Assembly: GCA_902495085.1 (NCBI GenBank)
Contig: CABUWA010000020.1
Coordinates: forward strand, 1-19,103
Source of the DNA: an uncultured Collinsella sp.
GTDB lineage: Bacteria; Actinomycetota; Coriobacteriia; Coriobacteriales; Coriobacteriaceae
Reading direction: 5' to 3'
Length of the DNA stretch: 19,103 nucleotides
The notes under the pieces are model-generated. The model was not told the origin of the DNA. It saw only the letters and a list, made by a program, of their open reading frames with translations, and did not search any database. Shown here piece after piece: positions 1 to 6,618 of the stretch. The translations under genes and the position numbers were made by a program. Positions within the stretch are counted from its first letter, which is position 1. Each line of letters begins with the position of its first letter.

Positions 1-48
1 ATCTCCGCCTTGAGAGGGCGGCGTCCTAAACCGCTAGACGAACGGGCC
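1..48 (-). tRNA. tRNA-Glu(CTC), 3' part cut off by window edge
   Basis: On the minus strand the 5' part of a tRNA is present: acceptor 5' strand, D arm, anticodon arm with loop CTCTCAA (anticodon CTC, which reads GAG). It is identical over 1-49 to 100-148, which belong to the complete copy next to it. The T arm and 3' end lie outside the window. Confidence 0.93.
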
Positions 49-70
49 ATAAGCCTCAGCAGAAAAGAAG

Positions 71-147
71 TGGTAGCCCGTACCAGATTCGAACTGGTGA
101 TCTCCGCCTTGAGAGGGCGGCGTCCTAAACCGCTAGACGAACGGGCC
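71..147 (-). tRNA. tRNA-Glu(CTC)
   Basis: The minus strand folds as a full cloverleaf. The acceptor GGCCCGT pairs with ACGGGCT (first pair G-U), the anticodon stem is CCGCC/GGCGG with loop CTCTCAA giving anticodon CTC, and the T arm is ACCAG-TTCGAAT-CTGGT. The discriminator is A and the CCA tail is encoded (positions 71-73). It is the upstream member of a tandem pair, 22 bases from the second copy, and both are probably transcribed from the promoter at about 181-209. Confidence 0.96.
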
Positions 148-180
148 ACATGACATCTGCACTGCCGTGCTGCGAGAAAA

Positions 181-209
181 ATATTACGGGACAAAAAACG
201 TCAGCGCAA
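181..209 (-). promoter_or_regulatory. Promoter of the tRNA-Glu pair
   Basis: On the minus strand there is TTGCGC (204-209), a 17-base spacer, then TAATAT (181-186). The predicted start is near 174, about 27 bases before the tRNA. The match to the sigma-70 type consensus and the position suit a tRNA promoter. It is a prediction only. Confidence 0.6.
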
Positions 210-224
210 GAAGAAATTCCAAAT

Positions 225-243
225 TGCCGAAAAATTGTCGGCA
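225..243 (-). terminator. Weak terminator-like hairpin after cca
   Basis: A 6-bp stem TGCCGA/TCGGCA with a 7-base loop lies 31 bases beyond the cca stop. It is followed on the minus strand by a T-rich stretch (ATTTGGAATTTCTT) rather than a clean U-run. Termination here may be inefficient. Confidence 0.4.
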
Positions 244-273
244 GGTTATGGAACACACAGGTAAACTGGGTAG

Positions 274-1668
274 CTAATTCAAGTTGAGATGGACCAAAAG
301 AGCTTCGCGCTCGTTGGGGATGTTGTCTTCGATCACGGCGTCGAGGGCGGAGTTGAGTAGCTGCCCCAGTTCCGGCCCGGGCTTGACTCCGGCACGAATC
401 AGGTCGCCGCCGTTGATGGCGAGCATCTTGAGCGTATAGGGCTCCCCCGCCTTCAGCAGCTCGTGCGCCATCGCGCGCATCTCCTCAATCGTCTCAACGT
501 AATAGAAGCACGACGGGGCCTTGCCGAGCGTGTCGGCACGCTTAAGATCCATGAGCTCGTCCATCAAACGCGGCGTGTCGACGCCCTCGCCCGAAAGCGC
601 GCGCATCATATTGAGCAGGCAGGAGCGCTCGGGGCGCAGCGGCTTGTCGTGATATTTGATGAGCAGGCACACGTTGCGCACCAGGTCGTGCGAGAGCGCC
701 AGGCGATCCATAATGACTCGCGCTTTCTTGGCGCCGAGCTCGGGATGACCGTAGAAGTGTCCGCTACCGGCGTGATCGACCGTAAAGCAATCGGGCTTGG
801 ACACATCGTGCAAAAACGCCGCCCACATAAGGCTCGACGAGGGCGCGACGCCGTCGCACAGCGCCAGCTCCCCTGCCACCGTCAGCACACGGGCAATATG
901 TTCGTAGATGTTAAAGGCATGGTAGACGCTACGCTGGTCAAAGCCACGGGCCGGGGCCAGCTCGGGCATAGCGGCGCAGATGAGCTCGGGATAGCGCAGC
1001 ATCGCGTCTCCCCCATGACCGGTCGAAAGAATGCCCTCGAGCTCAATACCCACACGCTCACGCGCCACGGCATCGAGCAGCGGCGCGCACTCGGCAAGCG
1101 CGCGCTTAGTCTCGGGCTCAATCATAAAGTCCAGGCGGCAGGCAAAGCGTACCGCACGCAGCATGCGCAGGGCGTCCTCGTTAAAGCGACGCTTGGGATC
1201 GCCGACAGCGCGAATCAGCTTGCGCTCCAAGTCACCCTGGCCGTCGTAGCGGTCGACAAGCCCGCGCTCGGGATGCCAGGCCATGGCGTTGACGGTAAAG
1301 TCGCGGCGCGCCAGATCGTCCTCAAGCGAGGCGGCACGCTCCACACTCTGGGGATGGCGACCATCGGTGTAAAAGCCATCCAGACGGTACGTGGTGACCT
1401 CGATACGCTCGCCATCGGAAATAGCCGTGATTCCGCCAAATTTAATGCCCGACTCCACGACCGCGATACCAGCGGCCTCGAGCGCCGCCTTGGACTCCTG
1501 CCACAGGCCGCTACAGCACATATCAACATCGTGGCTGGGGCAACCCATCAGGGCGTCGCGCACCCAACCGCCCACGTACCAAGCCTCAAGACCGGCTGCC
1601 TCGAGCGCACGCAGGACGCGGATGGAGGCATCGGACGGTTGCGTACCGTTGAGCGAAACATTGCACAT
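274..1668 (-). CDS. cca: CCA-adding enzyme / poly(A) polymerase family nucleotidyltransferase
   Basis: Adds or repairs the 3' CCA of tRNAs, a cytosolic reaction using CTP and ATP. The 464-residue protein has a class II nucleotidyltransferase head: VGGWVRD at about 32-38, the metal-binding DVD at 47-49, RRDFTVNAMA at 122-130 and EDALRMLRAVRF at about 164-175. An HD-type domain follows (LHDVSK, HD at about 287-288). The longest ORF begins at a GTG at 1686, but that GTG sits next to an AGGAGG that is 8 bases before the ATG at 1668, so I take 1668. The neighbouring tRNA genes encode CCA, so here the enzyme would mainly repair tails. It stands alone, between the fruK-type terminator upstream and the tRNA genes downstream. 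I cannot separate a CCA-adding enzyme from a poly(A) polymerase by sequence alone, but the HD domain and context favour CCA addition. Confidence 0.93.
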   Translation of the reverse strand: MCNVSLNGTQPSDASIRVLRALEAAGLEAWYVGGWVRDALMGCPSHDVDMCCSGLWQESKAALEAAGIAVVESGIKFGGITAISDGERIEVTTYRLDGFYTDGRHPQSVERAASLEDDLARRDFTVNAMAWHPERGLVDRYDGQGDLERKLIRAVGDPKRRFNEDALRMLRAVRFACRLDFMIEPETKRALAECAPLLDAVARERVGIELEGILSTGHGGDAMLRYPELICAAMPELAPARGFDQRSVYHAFNIYEHIARVLTVAGELALCDGVAPSSSLMWAAFLHDVSKPDCFTVDHAGSGHFYGHPELGAKKARVIMDRLALSHDLVRNVCLLIKYHDKPLRPERSCLLNMMRALSGEGVDTPRLMDELMDLKRADTLGKAPSCFYYVETIEEMRAMAHELLKAGEPYTLKMLAINGGDLIRAGVKPGPELGQLLNSALDAVIEDNIPNEREALLVHLNLN

Positions 1669-1804
1669 GCCTATGGCCTCCTGCACTTGCGAGCGTTAAT
1701 CGATGGTTCTCAAGAAGTCTAGCAAGAAACGAGAAAGCGCGCACACGCAATTGCTTCGAAGATTCGAACGAACGGGACAATTAACGCCTCAAGTGGAAAG
1801 CGCG

Positions 1805-1842
1805 CAAAAAACACCCGCCTTGGTAATCCAAAGCGGGTGTTC
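1805..1842 (-). terminator. Rho-independent terminator of the first 1-phosphofructokinase gene
   Basis: The minus strand has AACACCCGC (1833-1841) pairing with GCGGGTGTT (1810-1818). An inner TTTGG/CCAAG extension closes an ATTA loop, and a run of T follows (A-run at 1806-1811 on the plus strand). It starts about 22 bases after the stop codon. A textbook structure. Confidence 0.93.
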
Positions 1843-1863
1843 GGCAACGTTGTATCGATGCTG

Positions 1864-2796
1864 CTAGCAGACCTGGCGAACCTCGATGTGCTTCTTATAT
1901 TCGTCCACCTTGGCAAAATCGCCCAGACCGGGGCACTCGACAACGTTGGCGCCGGTGGCCATCGACAGGCGCAGGGCGTCCTCGACGCGCTCGGGAGCGT
2001 CGTGCCACACGGACAGGAAGGCGGCCAGCGAGGAATCGCCGGCGCACACCGTCGACAGCAGCTTGACGTCGAAGGTGCGATTGGCAAACCAGATGTGCTC
2101 GCCGTTGGAGAAGTACGCACCGGCGCCACCAAGGGTCAGCAGCACGTTCTTGGCGCCCTTGGCGTGCAGCTCGGCCATCGCGCCCTTGACGGACTCGTCG
2201 TCGCCACCGCTCACCTTAATGCCAAAGATATCGAGCAGCTCGTCGTCGTTGGGCTTAATCAGCAGCGGCTCCATGGCAATGAGGTCTGCCAGCTGATGGC
2301 TCGAGATGTCGAGGACGAACTCGGCCCCCTTGGCCTTGACGCGGCGAAGGACCTCGGCCAGGAAGCCCTCGGAAGTGTTGGGGGGCAGCGAGCCGCTGAT
2401 GACCAGGCAGGTCATGTCATCGAGCGAATCGATGAGCTCAAACATCTCCTGCTCGTTGGCCTCGTTGATAGCGGCACCGGCGTTGACCATGTTGTACTCG
2501 GTGTCGGGGCCGGCGTTGAGGAACACATTGACGCGCGTAATGCCGTCGGTCCACACGGGCTTGACGGGCACGCCCAGGGCCTCGGCGCCCTTAACGATAA
2601 ACTCGCCCGAGAAACCGGCGAAAAAGCCCAGGATCGTGGTGTCGACGCCGTAGTGGTCGAGCGTAAACGAGACGTTGAGGCCCTTGCCGTTGGGCGTGTA
2701 GACGGCGTTGCGGGTACGCGTGACGGTGTTGGCAGCAAGACCGTCGCAGGCGATGTTGTAGTCAATGGCGGGATTTGCAGTGAGCGTGTAAATCAT
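1864..2796 (-). CDS. fruK: 1-phosphofructokinase-like PfkB-family kinase (paralogue 1)
   Basis: Expected to phosphorylate fructose 1-phosphate with ATP to fructose 1,6-bisphosphate in the cytosol, using the product of the fructose PTS. The 310-residue length is normal. Family marks: N-terminal TANPAID (6-12), NGKGLNVS at 36-43, GSLPP in mid-protein, LLIKPND, and the C-terminal PfkB loop VCAGDSS with the catalytic base Asp at about 254. The loop normally reads GAGD, and here the first Gly is Cys. The ATG at 2796 follows AAAGGA at good spacing. A longer form from a GTG at 2811 would overlap that ribosome binding site. The gene has a terminator on both sides and so is probably its own transcription unit. 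A close paralogue lies directly upstream. Tagatose-6-phosphate kinase is a related alternative, but the PTS context favours FruK. Confidence 0.85.
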   Translation of the reverse strand: MIYTLTANPAIDYNIACDGLAANTVTRTRNAVYTPNGKGLNVSFTLDHYGVDTTILGFFAGFSGEFIVKGAEALGVPVKPVWTDGITRVNVFLNAGPDTEYNMVNAGAAINEANEQEMFELIDSLDDMTCLVISGSLPPNTSEGFLAEVLRRVKAKGAEFVLDISSHQLADLIAMEPLLIKPNDDELLDIFGIKVSGGDDESVKGAMAELHAKGAKNVLLTLGGAGAYFSNGEHIWFANRTFDVKLLSTVCAGDSSLAAFLSVWHDAPERVEDALRLSMATGANVVECPGLGDFAKVDEYKKHIEVRQVC

Positions 2797-2830
2797 GAAT
2801 GTTCCTTTCACGAAGCAACGTGTTGATGAA

Positions 2831-2836
2831 AGTATA
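2831..2836 (-). promoter_or_regulatory. Possible -10 element for paralogue 1
   Basis: TATACT on the minus strand lies 34 bases before the start codon at 2796. No good -35 is found at 16-18 bases (the 17-base position reads TAGCCT), so it may need an activator. The location between the upstream gene's terminator and this gene supports a promoter here. Confidence 0.4.
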
Positions 2837-2925
2837 TTCCACCCATCGGTAAAAGGCTAGGACAACTCGGTGAACGGTGTGGAAGCGATGAAGTACGGCG
2901 GGAAACCTCTCCCCCGTGGCGGAAC

Positions 2926-2956
2926 AAAAAGGCGCCCCGGCCGAAACCGGGGCGCC
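2926..2956 (-). terminator. Rho-independent terminator of the second 1-phosphofructokinase gene
   Basis: A perfect 10-bp GC-rich stem (GGCGCCCCGG at 2931-2940 with CCGGGGCGCC at 2947-2956) has a 6-base loop. On the minus strand it is followed by TTTTT. It begins about 28 bases after the stop at 2985. Confidence 0.95.
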
Positions 2957-2984
2957 GCATGCGCACGAATATGTCGCGTTTCGA

Positions 2985-3917
2985 TTACTGACGATCGAGC
3001 TTGCGGACGGCAACGCGCTTGCTGTACTCGTCGACGTGACCGAAGTCGCCGATGCCGACGGACTCGGCAACGTTGGCGCCGGTGGCCATAGCGAGCTTCA
3101 TGGCCTCCTCGACGTTGTCGCGATCCCTGTACCACTTGTGCAGGAACGCAGCGAGGGTGCAGTCGCCGGCGCAGACGGAAGAAACCAGCTTGATGTTGAA
3201 CTCACGCTTGGCGTACCAGATGTCCTCGCCGTTGGAGAAGTAAGCGTCGCCGCGGCTACCACGGGTGAGCAGCACGTTCTGGACGCCGGCGTCGTGGGCG
3301 AGCTTCATGGCAACGCGGACCTCGTCGTCGGTGTCGACCGGCACGCCGAAGATGGCCTTCATCTCGTGATGGTTCGGCTTGATGAGCAGCGGCTTCTTGT
3401 GAGCGAGCTCCTTGAGCTTGTCGGAGGACAGGTCCAGGACGACGTCGGCGCCACGAGCCTGAGCGTGCTCCATGACCTTAGCCAGGAAGTCAGGCGTAGC
3501 TTTGGGAGGCACGGAGCCGGAGACGATCAGGCACTCGAGATCGCCCGCGGTGTCCAGGATGTTGTAGAGCTCCTCCTGGTGCTGCGGCGTGATCGGAGCA
3601 CCCGGGTTCAGGATGCCGTACTCGTGCTGGCCATCGTTGACGTAGGTGTTGATGCGCGTGATACCGTCGGTCCAGACCGGTCGGCAGAGGCAACCCAGGT
3701 TCATGACCTCCTCGACGATGAACTTGCCCGTGAAGCCGGCGAAGAAGCCGAGCGCGACGGTGTCGACGCCCATCTTCTTAAAGGCGAAGGACACGTCGAG
3801 GCCCTTGCCGTTAGCCGTGTAGCTGGCCGAGCCGGTGCGAACGTTCTCGTCGGGCTCGAGCGGAGAGCTCGAAACCGTCATGTCGACAGCCGGGTTAGCG
3901 GTTAGCGTGTAGAACAT
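2985..3917 (-). CDS. 1-phosphofructokinase-like PfkB-family kinase (paralogue 2, divergent substrate motif)
   Basis: A 310-residue PfkB-family sugar-phosphate kinase clearly homologous to the gene just downstream. Shared landmarks: TANPAVD (6-12), GFFAGFTGKFI, VWTDGITRIN, GSVPP, LLIKPNHHE, and VCAGDC with the catalytic Asp near 252. Two changes stand out: the conserved Asn of the GKGxN motif is Asp (NGKGLD, D41), and the phosphate-loop Gly is Cys (CAGD). In ribokinase-type proteins that Asn contacts the sugar, so substrate choice may differ from paralogue 1. The start ATG at 3917 follows AGGGGG at 8 bases. It lies 74 bases downstream of ptsI with a long hairpin between, and ends in a strong terminator. 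Probably fructose 1-phosphate kinase or a kinase for a related PTS product such as a tagatose or other ketose phosphate; I cannot tell which. Confidence 0.8.
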   Translation of the reverse strand: MFYTLTANPAVDMTVSSSPLEPDENVRTGSASYTANGKGLDVSFAFKKMGVDTVALGFFAGFTGKFIVEEVMNLGCLCRPVWTDGITRINTYVNDGQHEYGILNPGAPITPQHQEELYNILDTAGDLECLIVSGSVPPKATPDFLAKVMEHAQARGADVVLDLSSDKLKELAHKKPLLIKPNHHEMKAIFGVPVDTDDEVRVAMKLAHDAGVQNVLLTRGSRGDAYFSNGEDIWYAKREFNIKLVSSVCAGDCTLAAFLHKWYRDRDNVEEAMKLAMATGANVAESVGIGDFGHVDEYSKRVAVRKLDRQ

Positions 3918-3939
3918 TTACAGTACCCCCTGTATATGT

Positions 3940-3981
3940 GAGGGCCGCGTGGCCGGCCCATTCCAACCACGCGGTTACCTC
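3940..3981 (-). repeat. Intercistronic hairpin between ptsI and fruK paralogue 2
   Basis: CCGCGTGG (3945-3952) pairs with CCACGCGG (3967-3974), extended by one G-U pair and by GAGG/CCTC at the base (interrupted by two unpaired bases), around a 14-base loop. No U-run follows on the minus strand, so it is not a classical terminator. It may act as an mRNA stabiliser, processing site or partial attenuator between the two genes. Confidence 0.6.
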
Positions 3982-3991
3982 TGATACCAAA

Positions 3992-5701
3992 TTAGCGAGC
4001 TGCGGACTCGAGCAGTGCCTTGACCTCGGCGGCGGTGTTGCAGGCGAGTGCCTTCTCGGCGAGCTCGTCGCACTCGGCCTTGGTCCACTGGCTGATGGTC
4101 TTGCGGGCGCGCAGGATCGACGGAGCGCTCATCGAGAACTCCTCCAGGCCCCAGCTGATCAGCAGCGGCTCGAGCAGCGGATCGGCAGCGGCCTCGCCGC
4201 ACATACCGACCATGATGCCGGCCTTCACGCCGCTCTCGATGATGTTCTTGAGCGAGCGGAGCACGGCGGGATAGTACACCTGGTACAGGTTGGAGATGGT
4301 GTCGTTACCACGGTCGGCGCACATGGTGTAGCCGATCAGGTCGTTGGTGCCGATGGAGAAGAAGTCGGCGACCTCGGCCAGACGGTCTGCGAGCAGCGAA
4401 GCGGCGGGCGTCTCGACCATGATGCCGACCTCGATGTTCTCGTTGAACTTGCGACCCTCTTCGGTCAGCTCGGCCTTGCACTGCTCGACGAGCTCCTTGA
4501 CAGCCAAGACCTCCTCGACGCAGGTGACGAGCGGGATCATGATCTTGACGTCACCGAAGGCGCTAGCGCGCAGCAGAGCGCGGAGCTGGACCTTGTACTG
4601 GTCGGGATTAGCCAGGCAGTAACGCACGGCGCGGAAGCCCATGAAGGGGTTGTCTTCCTTGACCATATGCAGATACGGAATCTCCTTGTCGCCACCCACA
4701 TCGAGCGTGCGGATGATGACCGGAGCACCCTTGAGCGCGCTGGCGACCTTACGGTAGGCGTTGAACTGCTCCTCCTCGGAAGGAAGCTCAGCAGAGTCCA
4801 TGAACAGGAACTCGGAGCGGAACAGACCGATGGCCTCGGCGTCGTGATCGAGCGCGTTGGGCACGTCATCGGGATTACCGATGTTGCAGGCGATGATCTT
4901 CTTGATGCCATCGGCAGTCACGGACGGCTTGCCACGGAAGGCCTCGAGGGCTGCCTTCTCGGCAGCGAAGGCCTCGGCCTTGGCGGTGTAGGCGGCGAGC
5001 GTCTCCTCGTCGGGATCGGCCTCAACGATACCCTTGCCACCGTCGACGACAACGGTCATACCGTTGCGCAGCGCGGTGCAGCTATTGGAAACCGAAAGGA
5101 CAGCCGGGATCTCGAGGGCGCGCGCAATAATCGCGGAGTGCGACGTGCGGCCACCGGTCTCGGTGACGATACCGGCAACGTGGGCCTTATCGATCGTGGC
5201 GGTCATGGACGGCGTGAGGTCGTGCACGACAACGACAGTATTCTCGGGCAGGACGGAGAGGTCGACGACCTCTTTGCCCAGCAGCTCGGCCAGAATACCG
5301 GTGCGGATGTCGGCGATGTCGGCCGCGCGCAGACGGAACATCTCGTCGTCCATGGACAGGAACATGTTCTCGAACATGGTCGAGGTGTCCATGAGCGCCT
5401 GCTCGGCGCAGGTACCGCCGTCAATGGCGGCGTTGATGGCGTCGGTCATGCCCGGGTCCTGAGCCAGGACAATGTGTCCGCTCATGATCTCGGCCTCGGC
5501 CTCGCCCACCGTCTCCTTCATGTGGTCGGCCTGAGCCTGGGTCTTCTCGCAGAAGACCGAAAGAGCGGACTGATAGCGCTCCTTCTCTGCTGCCGAATCA
5601 GCAACCTCGTGCGGCTCAAACGTCAAGTCGGGATCGACGGCGACCATGACGGTGCCGATACCGATGCCCTCGGAAGCGTTGACTCCCTGATACATTCCCA
5701 T
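3992..5701 (-). CDS. ptsI: PTS enzyme I (phosphoenolpyruvate-protein phosphotransferase)
   Basis: Takes phosphate from phosphoenolpyruvate onto a histidine and passes it to HPr; soluble and cytosolic. The 569-residue protein has the usual order: N-terminal HPr-binding and phosphohistidine domain with GGRTSHSAIIAR (active His about 188), then the PEP-binding barrel with LFRSEFLFM, the signature FFSIGTNDLIGYT, and the C-terminal active-site segment MCGEAAADP. ATGGGAATG gives two possible starts, 5701 and 5695, both served by GGAGAGAGG just upstream. The longer reading from 5749 lacks this support. It follows ptsH with a 127-base gap that contains a terminator-like hairpin, so read-through from ptsH is probably partial. 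Function is secure; the exact start is not. Confidence 0.96.
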   Translation of the reverse strand: MGMYQGVNASEGIGIGTVMVAVDPDLTFEPHEVADSAAEKERYQSALSVFCEKTQAQADHMKETVGEAEAEIMSGHIVLAQDPGMTDAINAAIDGGTCAEQALMDTSTMFENMFLSMDDEMFRLRAADIADIRTGILAELLGKEVVDLSVLPENTVVVVHDLTPSMTATIDKAHVAGIVTETGGRTSHSAIIARALEIPAVLSVSNSCTALRNGMTVVVDGGKGIVEADPDEETLAAYTAKAEAFAAEKAALEAFRGKPSVTADGIKKIIACNIGNPDDVPNALDHDAEAIGLFRSEFLFMDSAELPSEEEQFNAYRKVASALKGAPVIIRTLDVGGDKEIPYLHMVKEDNPFMGFRAVRYCLANPDQYKVQLRALLRASAFGDVKIMIPLVTCVEEVLAVKELVEQCKAELTEEGRKFNENIEVGIMVETPAASLLADRLAEVADFFSIGTNDLIGYTMCADRGNDTISNLYQVYYPAVLRSLKNIIESGVKAGIMVGMCGEAAADPLLEPLLISWGLEEFSMSAPSILRARKTISQWTKAECDELAEKALACNTAAEVKALLESAAR

Positions 5702-5746
5702 TCCTCTCTCCGTGTCATGTGATAAAGCGTTTTGCCATATCCATGA

Positions 5747-5783
5747 CAAAAGAGCGCAGCTACCTTACAACAGGTCACTGCGC
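5747..5783 (-). terminator. Terminator/attenuator-like hairpin between ptsH and ptsI
   Basis: On the minus strand GCGCAG (5778-5783) pairs with CTGCGC (5754-5759), with an inner ACCT/AGGT stem separated by a 2x2 internal loop. TCTTTTGTC follows. It lies 45 bases after the ptsH stop. The U-run is short and interrupted, so partial termination is more likely than complete termination. Confidence 0.6.
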
Positions 5784-5828
5784 CCCCAAATATGAACTTA
5801 GTTGTTCAACATGCGACCCGTTTGAGTT

Positions 5829-6092
5829 CTACTCGCCAAGACCGCTCTTGATGAGCTCGATGGCAGCAGCCAGAGCCTCGGCCTCGTCAGCGCCGTCGCA
5901 CTTGACCTCGACCTCGGTACCGCAGGGGATACCAGCAGCCATGAGTGCCATCGGGGACTTGCCGTTGACCTCCTTCTCGGGGGTGACGACCGTCACGTCA
6001 CAGGCGTACTTGCCCATGGTGGAGGCGAACAGACCAGCCGGACGCATGTGCAGACCCTGAGGATTAACGAGGGTAGCCTTCTCAGAAACCAT
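5829..6092 (-). CDS. ptsH: Phosphocarrier protein HPr
   Basis: The small PTS carrier that relays phosphate from enzyme I to EIIA. At 87 residues it is normal length. The active-site His15 is in NPQGLHMRPAG, and the regulatory-site Ser46 is in VNGKSPMALMAAGI, the place where HPr kinase acts in organisms that have it. The residue after Ser46 is Pro, where a hydrophobic residue such as Ile is common. The start ATG at 6092 has AAGGAG six bases upstream. It is the first gene before ptsI. Upstream DNA carries a TAATAT-like -10 and then a 0.5-kb region of palindromes. No HPr kinase gene is in the window, so regulation through Ser46 is inferred from the residue only. Confidence 0.96.
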   Translation of the reverse strand: MVSEKATLVNPQGLHMRPAGLFASTMGKYACDVTVVTPEKEVNGKSPMALMAAGIPCGTEVEVKCDGADEAEALAAAIELIKSGLGE

Positions 6093-6157
6093 AGTTGACT
6101 CCTTTTTTGTGTTTAACCCCTGTCATGCATGTGGCAGGAGTCAGATTCACGACGTTG

Positions 6158-6200
6158 TTTATATTAACTCACATCAAACGGTTTTTCATTGTGTTTCACA
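6158..6200 (-). promoter_or_regulatory. Possible ptsH promoter and operator
   Basis: The minus strand has overlapping TAATAT (6161-6166) and TATAAA (6158-6163) -10 candidates about 65-70 bases before ptsH, but no recognisable -35. Just upstream is a small inverted repeat, TGTG-TTT-CACA (6190-6200), and TGTGA occurs twice on the minus strand. This suggests activator control, but no specific factor can be named. Confidence 0.35.
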
Positions 6201-6230
6201 CGAATTGTTGGACAGATGTCGTATCCCTGC

Positions 6231-6359
6231 GCTCGCCCGCCGGGCGGGGCGGTTAAGTTTGCTGCTCTACAGTCCTGCGCAAGACGGAAAGCACATTAAG
6301 TGCTTTCCTTTGCGTGCGGAACTCGCGACAAACTTAATCGCCCCGCCCGGCGGGCGAGC
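6231..6359 (+). repeat. 129-base fold-back element with 31-bp inverted repeats
   Basis: Arms 6231-6261 and 6329-6359 are complementary at 30 of 31 positions, and the odd one can form G-U. Inside, GGAAAGCAC (6286-6294) pairs perfectly with GTGCTTTCC (6300-6308) around ATTAA, flanked by CGCAA/TTGCG. The whole element can form one long, nearly continuous hairpin. There is no coding frame, no U-run and no obvious target duplication. It looks like a MITE or REP-type palindromic element in the 526-base ptsH-EII gap; orientation is arbitrary. Confidence 0.85.
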
Positions 6360-6468
6360 CGCGGAAACTCGGTCGGTCCAGAGCAATATCGGCGGAACGG
6401 AATTCTGGCTGAGGATATGTTCGCGACAAAGACTCAATGGGCAGTTCCCTCTATGCGCTTCTGGAAGT

Positions 6469-6529
6469 TGCGGTGAAATAGGGACTGATTTTGCGGTTGA
6501 AACGTTTAAACAGTCCCTATTTCACCGCA
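6469..6529 (+). repeat. 19-bp perfect inverted repeat element
   Basis: Positions 6469-6487 and 6511-6529 are perfect reverse complements (19 of 19) around a 23-base AT-rich loop. The arm includes GGTGAAATAGGGACTG. The loop contains GCGGTTGAAA, resembling the arm start GCGGTGAAA, and GTTTAAAC-like palindromes. It lies just outside the EII terminator, without its own U-run. It is likely a repetitive extragenic palindrome. Between this element and the one at 6231-6359 (6360-6468) I see nothing recognisable. Confidence 0.8.
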
Positions 6530-6545
6530 CCTTACAGAAGGGAAT

Positions 6546-6580
6546 GAAAAAAGGCGGGGGCTCCGAGTGGAGTCCTCGCC
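6546..6580 (-). terminator. Rho-independent terminator of the EII gene
   Basis: A 12-bp stem (6553-6564 with 6569-6580, two G-U pairs on the plus-strand reading) has a 4-base loop. On the minus strand a TTTTTT run follows (6547-6552). It starts 38 bases beyond the stop codon at 6619. Confidence 0.93.
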
Positions 6581-6618
6581 TTTGTTACAGGGGGCGATGG
6601 TATTCGCGTGTTGCGGGA

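Noticed and set aside
1669..1686. Upstream GTG/TTG starts giving longer forms of several genes (cca at 1686, fruK at 2811, EII at 8694, efp at 15104, aroB-like at 17636)
   Set aside because: In cca and fruK the extra codons are the Shine-Dalgarno region of the internal ATG. In the others the internal ATG has the better ribosome binding site or a stop/start overlap, and the added residues do not match the family.
463..1722. 419-residue plus-strand ORF opposite cca
   Set aside because: Arg/His-rich translation with no recognised domain, antisense to a gene with full motif set.
1837..3905. Two plus-strand ORFs of 329 residues opposite the fruK-like genes
   Set aside because: They look alike only because the two kinases opposite them are paralogues. 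They have no independent support and run over terminators.
3938..5722. 594-residue plus-strand ORF opposite ptsI
   Set aside because: Same reason: a shadow frame opposite a clear enzyme I gene, without family motifs or a ribosome binding site.
6118..6138. Small palindrome CCTGTCATGCATGTGGCAGG just upstream of the ptsH ribosome binding site as a terminator
   Set aside because: No U-run follows on either strand and the pairing includes wobbles. It could be an operator but there is too little to call it.
6231..6359. Possible CRISPR array in the ptsH-EII gap
   Set aside because: The repeats are inverted, not direct, and are not regularly spaced; no cas gene is near.
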